Part shown: positions 55,150-64,000 of the stretch, piece by piece
How the letters are laid out: every line of letters begins with the position of its first letter
How positions within the stretch are numbered: the stretch's first letter is position 1
Source: Gnetum montanum
Lineage: Eukaryota; Streptophyta; Gnetopsida; Gnetales; Gnetaceae
Length of the DNA stretch: 64,000 nt
Assembly: GCA_015680685.1 (NCBI GenBank)
Contig: MNCI01022649.1
Span: forward strand, 65,890 to 129,889
Reading direction: 5' to 3'
Notes under the pieces: generated by a model
Told to the model about the DNA's origin: nothing
What the model saw: the letters and a program-made list of their open reading frames with translations, nothing else
The model's database searches: none
Translations under genes and position numbers: made by a program

Positions 55150-58028
55150 TTCATAATCAATCTTTAAAGTAAAGCATTGCATCCATGTGTGGCCTTAAAA
55201 TTTATGGAAATTGATTGATGTTATACTAAGAGGATTTGAAGAGTTATTCCTTATTATAAAAATGAATGAAATTATTAAAGAAAATAATAATAACTTAGAG
55301 CTAATAAAGCATACATCAGCTCATCGATTAATTAATTAAATAACATATACATTTAACTTTTGGAAAAGATAATAAACAAAATAAATTATATGTTTGACTC
55401 TTTTTGTTCATGTTAGAAAGTAGTTTGCATTATGTACTAATACTAACAATTCCTCCTTTAGTATACACTACATACTTCTTCTTCTTTAGTTGTTGTCCTC
55501 TTGATGTGAACATTGTTGCAAAGGTTCTTATGTATAAAATGTAAAAGAGGCTTAATAAGTAAATCTGTTAATTGATTATTAGATTTCATATGCATTGTTT
55601 TGATATTTCCCTTCTTTACTTTCTTTTTGACAAAGTAATATTTGTAAATTAGTATGCTTTGATTTTTATGAAGGACATGTTCATTTAAGAGTTGTATAGT
55701 TGAGGTGTTATCATAAGATATAAATTAATAGGAAGATCTACATGGAATCCAAGATAAGTCATGAGTTTTTTTATCCAAAGAATATTTTTACTGCACTTAG
55801 CCAGAGAAATAAATTCTAATTTACAAGTGAAAATATTGATTAATTTTTTTTTAATTTCCAATAGATAACATTTATTCTATGGTAAATGATTATGCTTAAC
55901 ATTGATTTTGAATTATAATTATCTCCTCTCCAATCATCATTTGGAAAAATATAAATTTTTTTATCTTCTTTGATGTAAGTCAATTTATAGTTAGTTATTC
56001 CTTTGATGTATTTTAGGACATGAATGAGAGTCTTTTGATGATATTTTCTTGGTTATTCCATCAAGTATGAGAGAAAAGATATGAAAAATTCTAAATATAG
56101 TATAGTATGATAAAAAAATCTAAGAGCTCTAATCATACAACTATATCTTGTTTCATTTACAAAAGGAATGTTTTCTTTGTTTTAAAGATTCAAGTATGAG
56201 GAAGAGGAGTATTTGTTGATTTTTATTTTGTCATGATATATATTTTTAACATTGATTTTTCATACTTAATTTGGTAAGTCTTAATACTCTCCTTTCCTTG
56301 CTCAGCTTAGATCCAAGAAAATATTTGAATTATCTAAAGTGTTTTCTTTTGAATTCATTCATCATGTCTATTTTAAATTTCTCTATTATCTTATCACTAG
56401 TGGAAATAAATACTAAATCATAAATATATATAGATATGTATGTATATAAATATATGATAATGAAGTTGTTCTTGTCATGTTTATAGTATAAATTGGGTTT
56501 AAATATGTGTGAGTAGTTTTTCTTAAGGAGAAAATTATTAATTCTATTGATCCAAGCCCTAGGCACTTGCTTTAAATCATATATAGCTTTCTTAAGTTTG
56601 CACACTTTGTCTTTTTTTTTCTTTCATTTTATTTTTTATCTGTTTAGTTGTTGGACATAGAATTCCTTAATTATATCTCCATTTAGAAAGTTTGAATCCA
56701 TATCTAGTTGGTGAAATTTTAGAATTTTTTAGGCAACTATAGAGAAGATAAGTTTTATTGTTTTAAACCTTACTACTAAATCAAATATTTCTTCATAATC
56801 ACTATGTTTATTTTGTTTAAATCCTCTTGCAATAAGTCTAGCTTTGAGTTTAACTATTTCTCATTTTTCATTATATTTTGTTTTATATAGCCATTTGTAG
56901 TAAATGAATTTCTTTCGTTTTGGCCTGTCCACCAGCTCCTAAGTATTATTCTTCATAATTGCTTCATATTCCTTGTTCATAGTTTCTTTTCATTCTTTTG
57001 TTTTTAGTGCTTCTAGAATGTTGGTGGGCTATGGGCTAAGAAGTAAGTAGCTTTATATGAATCAAATATGGTTGTTCTCCTTTCAAAGTTTATGTCCAAC
57101 ATTTGATTTTAAGGGTGATCTCTTTGTACTGATGGTTTAGGATTATGTATAGCATCTAATTTTTCATTGTGAGGCTAAAAATATTTTATCCCTAATTTAC
57201 TTTAATTAATACAACATTTTCAAATGAGTGCCATTTATACTTAATTGGATCATAGCATGTGTATTCACTTTTCCTAGTTTCATAGCCTAAAAATATGCAT
57301 TTTTCCCTCTGTTAAATGATTTATCTTTGAAGTGTTTTGGAGATTTGATGTAACAATGGCATCTAAAGATTCTTATGTGATTAATATTTGGAAACTTGTT
57401 ATATAAGATTTTGTAGGAAGACTTATCCTTATTATTACTACTAATAATTCTATTGGTGATATATGTCGTTGAAGTCATGGTCATGCTTCAAATTTTGTAT
57501 AAAATTTGAGCATTTTTAACAAATATATAATCATGTTTTGTAATGTTATATTTTTTATAGCTCCATTTGATTGTGGACTATATCCACATGTGGTTTGATA
57601 AAATATGTCTTAGGTTGTGCAGAAATATTTAAACTCTTTATTTTTAAAAGATGCATTATATTATTCATAATGGTATAAAAATCTTTAAATTTTCTTATTA
57701 ATCCAACCTTAGTTTTTATGTTCTAAAACCAACTATATTTGGAATGATCATCTATCATCAAAAATGTATAGTTTAGTTAATTTATATGGTTGGCTTTGGA
57801 CCAATTACATCCATGTGAAATAGTTCAAGGGATATGCCTTTTCTTTGTATTGGCATGGTGTGAGGACTATTGGTTTACTTTCCTTGGATGAAAATTTTAC
57901 ATTCTTCTCTGAAATTCTTATTTGAAGTCTTATTGCTTTCTTTAAATTTATCATTTTTTCTAGGTTATTATAGGATTTGTATTCCAATCTTCTATGTCAT
58001 ATTTTTGCTTCTTCTTCATTAGATATAG
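55150..58028 (-). mobile_element. C2: decayed Ty1/copia element, pol part
   Basis: On the minus strand the order from right to left is GAG-pre-integrase, integrase, reverse transcriptase, RNase H, polypurine tract (TAAAGGAGGAAT, 55449-55460) and the start of an LTR (TGTTAGTATTAG, ending on the plus strand at 55448). This order, integrase before reverse transcriptase, defines copia. The LTR's far end is not determinable; it probably lies within a few hundred bases left of 55448. The 5' part (gag, 5' LTR) is missing, cut at 58028 by the LTR of N2. Confidence 0.78.
55465..58020 (-). pseudogene. C2 copia pol polyprotein
   Basis: Motifs in order on the minus strand: EYKSYNNLEKMIN and a CQYKEKAYPLNYFTWM segment (57805-57987), the GAG-pre-integrase region leading into integrase; SPQSNGAIKN and INHIRIFRCHCYIKSPKH (57287-57560), integrase C-terminal part; KARLIARGFKQ (near 56850), HQLDMDSNFLNGDI (near 56710) and CKLKKAIYDLKQVPRAW (from 56605), reverse transcriptase. 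The YVDD box (near 56400-56450) is disrupted by a TA-rich insertion, giving extra Tyr/Ile codons before DLVFIST. RNase H is represented by NTSTIQLLNEHVLHKNQSI and YYFVKKKVKKGN (55590-55720). Many stops and shifts. Confidence 0.82.
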
Positions 58029-58512
58029 TGTAATATCCTATTCTCGAATGTCATGGAAAACATCAAATATATATAACATTTGATATTATGTGTAATGAAT
58101 GTAGCTAGAAAAATGTAGAAGGAAATGAAAATAAAACTTTTTTAATGTGGAAATAGTATATTTGGGTTATGCATTAAGAGTTTCTTGGGATTATCTTCCT
58201 TATAGATTTCTCTTAGAAATAATCCAACATTGTCGCCAAGGTTAAACTTGTATTTGACCAGAAGGGATGTCCAATTACATTTCTATCCCACGTCACATAA
58301 CGTTCATTACCTCTACATCACAATTCTATGTTGGCATGACCTCTAATTTTCAAGTATAAATGTCTTGGTCAAAACCCCAAAGGCCATCTAAAGAGATGTA
58401 CCCATTATTATAACACATCCTTTTAGATCTTATTATAATAATTACATTATTTGTTATAAAGCGATATAATCTTTATTATAGATTGTATTCATTTGGAAGT
58501 GGAGATGTGATA
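58029..58512 (-). repeat. N2 3' LTR
   Basis: 484 bases, TGTAATATCCTATTCTCG to GGAGATGTGATA on the plus strand, the reverse complement of the N1 LTR with internal shortening. The left flank is C2, the right is N2's own interior (actacctctctta, the decayed polypurine tract). Confidence 0.8.
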
Positions 58513-58984
58513 AACTACCTCTCTTAACTTTCATTCATCCTTGAATGAGAATACATTAGGGATGCTTCTTCATGATCTAGTGCTCCATCCATGCTTTAAT
58601 GTTTAAATGTTTTAATTTATTCTTTAGAATGAGGTTGAAATTTAAAATTCTCCTATGTATTCTACAAATGAAAGATAAATGAGAAAAATATTTAGGCAAA
58701 TAAATATTATCAACCTTAATCATTAGGTAATTACAAGATGTGAATTGAAGATATACCAACCACCAATGTCTAGTCTGAACTAGGATTACATAAAGTGCTA
58801 TTCATATTTTTGGTTACCCAAGTGAAGATAGGACATATTCCTTTTTCACTTCTATTATCCAAAATATTTTACTTACCTAATTTATAATTATATAATAATT
58901 AAATAAAGAAGAATAAAAAAAGAAATAGAAGTAAAATTAAGGAACTTATTAATATGCATCAACCTTTGGGATCAAGGGAGGTAG

Positions 58985-60065
58985 TCATAATTCCATCATA
59001 AGGGATATAAATTTAGATGACCTCATTCAAAATGGTAGGGTTTGATCTTGCTCCTCAACTTCTTCCTTAGGGATTAACTCTAATAACTTGATAATTTGAA
59101 AGAATTAGGTATCATACAAAATATAATTTAGGGTTTAGATGATCAAGGATGTTTATCCATCTTTAGTAATCATCGTAATACAATTAGTGAATAGTGATTC
59201 TTGATGAACATTATTCATTTACATCATTTGTTTCCTAATCTAGAAATTAAACTTGTCCAATGAGAATTTGAAGTATGCATTGGCCAATGGAATGGTATGA
59301 TGAACTAATGAAACATATTTTTCAAATTAAGTTCCTCTTCCAAAGGCTCTTTCATATGTCTATATTTTAAGAATTAATAAGCATCACTTTCAACTTTCAC
59401 ATTAAAGTCTCCATAGAGGATGAAAAATACTAAATTGAGACCAAGAATAGCTTATATTTTAAGGTTTCCTTTATTTGATTAATCAAGTAAGATACTTGAC
59501 AAAGTTTGATATCTAAACATGTTAATTAAATATGTGTTAGCTTCTCCTAAATCTTAATTATTTTTTCTTCCCCATGACTTGAAGTTCTAAAATTTTAAAA
59601 ATCATCCCTTCTAATATTCATTTGAATCTTTGGATTAATTTAAACTTATCATCCTTATAGAAGATTACATAGCCTTCCATATTGTGATTCATCTGCTAGG
59701 CTAATATGTATGGATTGAAAGAAGAATCATCACAAGAACCTTTTTTCTTGTAGGTACCTTTGTAACCAAACTTTCTTAGATTATGCCAAAATTGGTATAG
59801 ATATTCCTATGGTAGAACTTCTTGTAGATACAAGATTTAGCATTGAAATCTTGAAATTTTATAAGGATATATAGGATTTGTATTTATGTCAATCCAAGAC
59901 CCATGGTGGGCATAATAGATGTTGTTTTCTATTAGCTATCAACCTTGCAAATACCTTCTACATTATAAACTTCATATTCATTTTTGGATTCTCTCCTAAT
60001 ATATTTTTTCTCATAGGTATAATATACTTTATCGGGATAAGGTTATGATTTTCCATGATCATTGA
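58985..60065 (-). pseudogene. CCR4-like frame in N2
   Basis: It aligns with 47270-48420 of N1 over its length. On the minus strand the catalytic Glu codon is kept (CTACAAGAAGTTCTACCA, LQEVLP, near 59805-59825), as is FILYGDFN (near 59410-59440). The SDH motif has become SKF (near 59010), and the segment YYAHHGSWID (near 59895-59925) is the counterpart of YFLCPSWALD. Stops and shifts are frequent. Because N1 lost the Glu but kept SDH, while N2 kept the Glu but lost SDH, the common ancestor had both. Confidence 0.75.
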
Positions 60066-60930
60066 TGTCTACCAAATGCTTTGGTTTCTTGTTAGGTTGA
60101 TTTGTGTCTTCCTTGGATTTTTGATTTACTAATTGATTCTTCAACTACTTTATTTGTTAAGTCAAAAAAGGTTTGGATTCACTCCCTAGACTCTTAATGA
60201 CTTTCTATTCTCCTTAGGTTACTAAATATAGCAATGTAACTAATGATCAACTAGAATTTAGTAACCTACATATAACCATATATGTACATCCTAATTACTT
60301 AATTGTAAGGATTAAGATAATCTAAATTATCATTTGTTAGTTATAACCATTAGATTATAAGACACGGTTAGTTTGATCTATATTATAAGCCTACTAAGGT
60401 GTGTTTTAAACTATCACCTAATTATTGGCTTCTCAGATGACCAATCTAACATTGCCATGAGATTTAGAATGTTGAAAATTATTATGAATTATTATTTATA
60501 TGTTAAAAATGACATCAAGGGCCCAATTTACGCTAAATTTAAATCTTAATGTTGTTAAAGCATATTTTATGGAATATTAAAAACTAACAATTGTAGTCTC
60601 ATACCCTAAATCTAACTTTTCCATTAAATTTAAAATATTAAACTTTTAGGAAAATAATTATTTATTTTTCCAAAAAGACTTCAGGAGTCAAAATTGATGG
60701 TTATTGTCAATAAAATTTTTAGGAATGAATTTTAATAGTTCCATTTAATTCATTTAAATAAGTTAGTTAAATTTGATCATGAATTAATATTTAAATTTTA
60801 ACATTTAGAATTCACAATTTTCTAGCCTAATTTTGATAGAGACTTATGATGTCCTTAGGCATTAATCTAGTATGAACTTAGGGTGCTCATGTTATTTGTG
60901 ATCTTTTAGCTGGTATGCACATGGGATCAT

Positions 60931-61282
60931 CTTAGTGTTTGTTGGCACTGTGGGTTTGTATACCTAAGAATATCAAGAATGAAAATCATAAATGAAATTT
61001 CCATAGATGTAGTGATGGTGCGACGATGCTAGGAGATGTAGTACGAAACATAGTCTTTAGTCATTGTGGTGTAAGAAAGTGATTCTATCTTGAGTACTTA
61101 GCCACGAAGGTAAGGGTTTTGATTGTATGGCTCTATGCTACATTGTGTGTGTAGCTGATGTAATAGAAAATGTATTGCTAGATACCTATTCTTCTCTCAT
61201 GCGAGAAAACCCTTGCTTAATAAATAGATGAAGGTCATCATCAATTGTGGACCTTTTGGTTTTTTTATGTCAAAATGTTAAG
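60931..61282. other. Unassigned stretch with more CpG than its surroundings
   Basis: It separates N2 from N3 and matches neither. It has several CG dinucleotides (ggtgcgacgatgc, gtacgaaac, catgcgag) and an AATAAA-like ttaataaatag near 61218, suggesting a younger insertion, possibly an LTR fragment. No ORF or clear ends. Confidence 0.3.
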
Positions 61283-61629
61283 AAAATTGGAATAAATATT
61301 TAGTAGATAAGTCAAATTCTAGAATTTAAGAATAGATGATATTGTTGGATAGAATTCATCAAGAATCACAATTTACAAATCATAGTACCATTACTAATGA
61401 GGATTAGTTAACATCATTCTTCATTAAGACCCTAGACTATACTTAGTACAATGTCTAATTATTTCAAGTTACTAAGTCATTAGAGTTAATTTCTAAAGAA
61501 AAAGTTGAGAAAAAGCAAGATCAAGTCCTACCATCCCAAACAAGGTCATCTGATCATATATCCCTTATAGTAGAAGTACAACTACTTCCATTGATCCTTA
61601 AGATTAATCAAGATCAGGGAGTATCTTAA
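61283..61629 (+). pseudogene. CCR4-like frame, C-terminal fragment in N3
   Basis: It matches N1 48135-48470. It retains the counterpart of ETLDYIWY (attaagaccctagactatac, about 61425) with a stop, and a complete SSDHISLIVEVQLLP segment (about 61545-61592) with the catalytic His. The reading ends DQDQGVS and a stop (61627-61629), which probably shows the ancestral C-terminus; in N1 an earlier TAA (48457) replaces a Gln codon. Confidence 0.78.
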
Positions 61630-62021
61630 CCTTAATTTTAATTATATTTTTATTTTATTTATTATTTAATTATATTTTAGTTAGATAAATGAAATATCTA
61701 GGGTAATGCAAGTTGAAAATAAGGATTTTCTTACACTTTTTATGATCCTAGTTAGGATTAGTAATTGGTAGTTGGTAGATCTTTAGTTTACCTCTTTTCA
61801 TCATCTTAGAGAATGAGGTAAGTATTAATAAAATAATATTTATCTCCCATACTCTATTCTCACTTATATTTTTTTTGTAGAATACGCAAGAGAACGTTAC
61901 TTTAAGTCCAAAAGATAAATCAAGCTATTAGAGCATATGAGCATAAAAGAAGCATTGGATCTAGAAAAAGATAATAAATAAGGACTTGTTCGAGGATAAA
62001 AAAAACCTAAAGGGGATCGAT

Positions 62022-62593
62022 TATCATATCCACGTTTCCAAATGGTGCTGCTGCATAATAAAGATGGTGTCACTTCATAACTAACATTGTGTTTATTATA
62101 ATAATACTCAATAGGGTAAGTTGTAATTAAGAACCAAAAGAACACATTGTAATAATGGGCATGTTTCTCAATGTAACCTTTGGAGGTTTGGCTTAAGGTA
62201 TTTATATCTATGCATTAGATGTCATATTAGCATGAAGTTTCAAAGCTATTAAAGTGAATTAATAGGTCCTAGGTTAAGTGGGAGAAGAAGAGAATTGGCC
62301 ATCCCTTTTTGCTCATGATAGGGCCAACCATGGTGGTAGTCCTAGATAGGCTCTAAGGGATAGATGCCAAAGGAAGATAACCCCAAAGAAATCTCAAAGC
62401 ATAACCTAGATACATTATTTCATATCAATAAAGCATTCCTTTTTTTAGTCTTTTGCATTTTCCCTAGTATTTTCATTTTTCTTAATGTTGAATGTGATAT
62501 ATATTTGACATTGCATCATTATCTTCTTAAGCCTAATATCTAATATAACATATATTTGAAATTTTACATGAAATCTGAGAATGGGATGTCACA
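62022..62593 (+). repeat. N3 3' LTR
   Basis: 572 bases, TATCATATCCACG to GGGATGTCACA, aligned with the N1 LTRs. An AATAAA lies near 62425. Confidence 0.83.
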
Positions 62594-63867
62594 ACGATAG
62601 TCTTTAAATTCTTCTTTGTTGACGTTTTGAGCATGGAACTTACTTGAGGACTTAGTGTGAAAGAAGCAAGGTTAGATGAGATTCCTATTCCTTGAACCTT
62701 TTCTAAGCTTGTCCTAAAGAAAGGACATTTCCTTAATCTTGGTATACTATTTCTTGTAATGATCCCTTGTGTACTGATTACCTTGGTAGCACTTTTTGGC
62801 CATGGTTGTGTTGGAAATTCTTCTTGTATTTCTAGCAGTGGTACTAGTGATAGAGAATTGGGAGCTTAATTAGAATGACCTGATGTTAGTTAGGACATGT
62901 AAGATTATGATTCCATGCATAGCATTATAGGTCTATGATACTTCACTAAATAGTAGTAAGAGGAAGCATCAACAAGAGTACTACTCACGAATATAGAAAA
63001 TTGGACATAATATCTATAGGCATTTAGTTTCCAATATGGATATTGTTGCCTTAATGACAGCATTCTCCATGACTATTGTTGCTGCCACTACTACTGATAT
63101 TACTTTGATAATTAAGGATAAGCCCAACTTGGATAATATGTTTGTTGATAGGGCTATCGATAATTACCTTTTGGATAAGATAACCATTTGTGTGCTTTCT
63201 CTTTAATAATTTTTGAATTCAATACATATGCCTTGGACTCTTGTAAATGAGCTATAATAGAACAACCTCCCATAGGATGTTTGTACTAGCATATAGTACA
63301 TTCATTATCATCTTGTGACCTTAAGTCTATGACTTCCTCTACTACAGAAAATTTTCCTTACTTTTGTAACTTTCTCATCCATTATACCTCTTCTTTTTCT
63401 TATCTTTGTTTCTATTGAATGGTTCATTTTTCTTTCTACAATATATAGTGCAATTGTAAAATTTTTGTCCACTAAGTTCCACATTTTCTCTACCTTTACT
63501 ACAATATCATTTACTATTTTTTGAAGTAGTAGAGTTTTTTTTGCTAAATCATATCTTTCATGATTTCTTCTTCCTCTCTCTCACAAGTTCTCACATATCT
63601 TTTCCTAAGTGTATAATCTCTATTGTATTCTTCATGTAACTCTCTTTTATGTATCTCTTCTTCTTCTTTTATCACCTTGTCTAATAACCATTAGACTTGA
63701 TGGGTTATCTCTGATAATCTTCCTTGGGCATACACTCGAAGGATCCCTCTTATTTCATTTCTTAATCCATTAGTAATATGCCATAGCTATTTCTTTTAAG
63801 AAAATCCATAACCTAAGTATTGATATAATAGTAAATAATATTTTCCATTAGTACATCAAAGGATTTA
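62594..63867 (-). pseudogene. gag: A5: gag of another Athila-like element
   Basis: On the minus strand the end of the stretch reads WHITNGLRNEIRGILRVYAQ (63720-63780), the counterpart of the HHIMDVLRNEIRETxGMY region in A2 and A4. A highly charged helical stretch follows (KVIKEEEEIHKRELHEEYN, about 63640-63700), resembling A3's gag after 22740. The left end (62594-62680) aligns with the gag/protease boundary of A3 (near 23745-23790). It is therefore a gag from mid-capsid to its C-terminus, interrupted on the left by N3 and on the right by C3. Zinc-finger-like CX2C patterns are not evident. Confidence 0.65.
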
Positions 63868-64000
63868 TGTGGATTGAGAAATTTAAAGAGGGGTCGAATA
63901 ATTTTTCCAATTAAAATCACAACAACCACAAAAATTAAACAAACTTTTTACATGGTTCCCAAACTTGAGTACATCCACATTTGGAGGGTAGAATTTGTGC
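63868..64000 (-). repeat. C3: start of a second C1-type LTR, running off the window
   Basis: TGTGGATTGAG at 63868 is the reverse complement of the C1 LTR end (TTGATCCACA-like). The next 130 bases match its last part: accccyctt, ccaattaaaatyac, a ggttcccaaactt segment, and gtagaatttgtgc at the edge against gcacaaattctac at 21851. It is inserted in the A5 gag. The rest lies beyond 64000. Confidence 0.78.

Larger units (their letters stand above)
58029..60930 (-). mobile_element. N2: second CCR4-carrying element copy, 5' truncated
   Basis: It starts on the plus strand with the minus-oriented 3' LTR (58029-58512). It then aligns, reversed, with N1's region after the CCR4 frame, the CCR4-like frame and the sequence upstream of it, for example 60160-60560 with N1 46740-46980 (attagttacattgct; the taaggggggtag-like piece; tctaaatctcatggcaatg). 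The match fades near 60930, so N1's first 2 kb (LTR, primer site, C-rich and 5S-like parts) are missing. It shows that the arrangement around the CCR4 frame is shared by the family. Confidence 0.75.
61283..62593 (+). mobile_element. N3: 3' end of a third CCR4-carrying copy
   Basis: It aligns in direct orientation with N1 from about 48135 to the end of the 3' LTR, and it holds the last third of the CCR4-like frame, the 0.4-kb trailer, a purine tract and the LTR (62022-62593). Everything upstream is missing. The right flank is the gag of A5; the left flank is unassigned. Confidence 0.78.

Noticed and set aside
55448-58028. C2 as the autonomous partner of C1
   Set aside because: C2's LTR start (TGTTAGTATTAG) and polypurine tract (TAAAGGAGGAAT) differ from those of C1 (TATTGACCTTTTG, AAAAGGGGGAGA).
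62022-62593. N2 and N3 as the two ends of one element
   Set aside because: The two LTRs are in opposite orientation and the CCR4 ends face each other, so they cannot be the 5' and 3' LTR of a single copy.

Overview
The window looks like intergenic DNA of a seed plant with a large, repeat-rich genome. It is AT-rich and CpG-poor. Almost every recognisable reading frame belongs to an LTR retrotransposon of a plant lineage (Athila-like Ty3/gypsy with tRNA-Asp-type primer sites, Sirevirus-like and other Ty1/copia), and most in-frame stops sit where a C-to-T or G-to-A change would break Gln, Arg or Trp. I see no intact host gene, tRNA, rRNA gene or CRISPR array, and I cannot name the species.

Bases 1-1035 are single-copy-looking DNA, richer in CpG than the rest. 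From 1041 to about 50451 lies one nested stack that can be taken apart by LTR ends and target-site duplications. The outer layer is A1, an old Athila-like element on the minus strand. Its left LTR is split by S, a solo LTR of about 4.6 kb (TGTAACACC...GGTGTTACA, target site CAAGC/CAAGT). S was itself hit by two Athila-like elements: A2 (4661-13895, gag and a third ORF, no pol) and A3 (14767-39235, gag, pol and the third ORF). A3 was hit by C1 (16430-21979, a gag-only Sirevirus-type copia) and by A4 (23837-29464, minus strand, gag only, perfect CTAAG duplication).

Inside A1, at 43978-49489, lies N1, an LTR element without gag or pol that carries an intron-free reading frame related to the CCR4 (CNOT6-type) deadenylase nuclease domain. 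Two more copies of this captured gene, each with its own LTR, lie at 58029-60930 (N2, minus) and 61283-62593 (N3, plus), so the capture was mobilised as part of a retrotransposon family. This is the most unusual content of the window.

The right part (50452-64000) holds A1's right LTR, a tandemly duplicated Athila LTR fragment, a decayed copia pol gene (C2), the N2/N3 pair in inverted order, another Athila gag (A5) and, at the edge, the start of a second C1-type LTR (C3).

How the parts fit: A3 has the layout of a self-sufficient element (protease, reverse transcriptase, RNase H, integrase), while A2 and A4 lack pol at the same place and would have needed it in trans. The third ORF (ORF3) begins with ATG directly after a splice-acceptor-like TTACAG. 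In A2 and A3 it is preceded by a block resembling their own LTR promoter (repeated palindromic motifs, then a TATA box), suggesting its own transcript. A4, which lost most of ORF3, also lacks that block.
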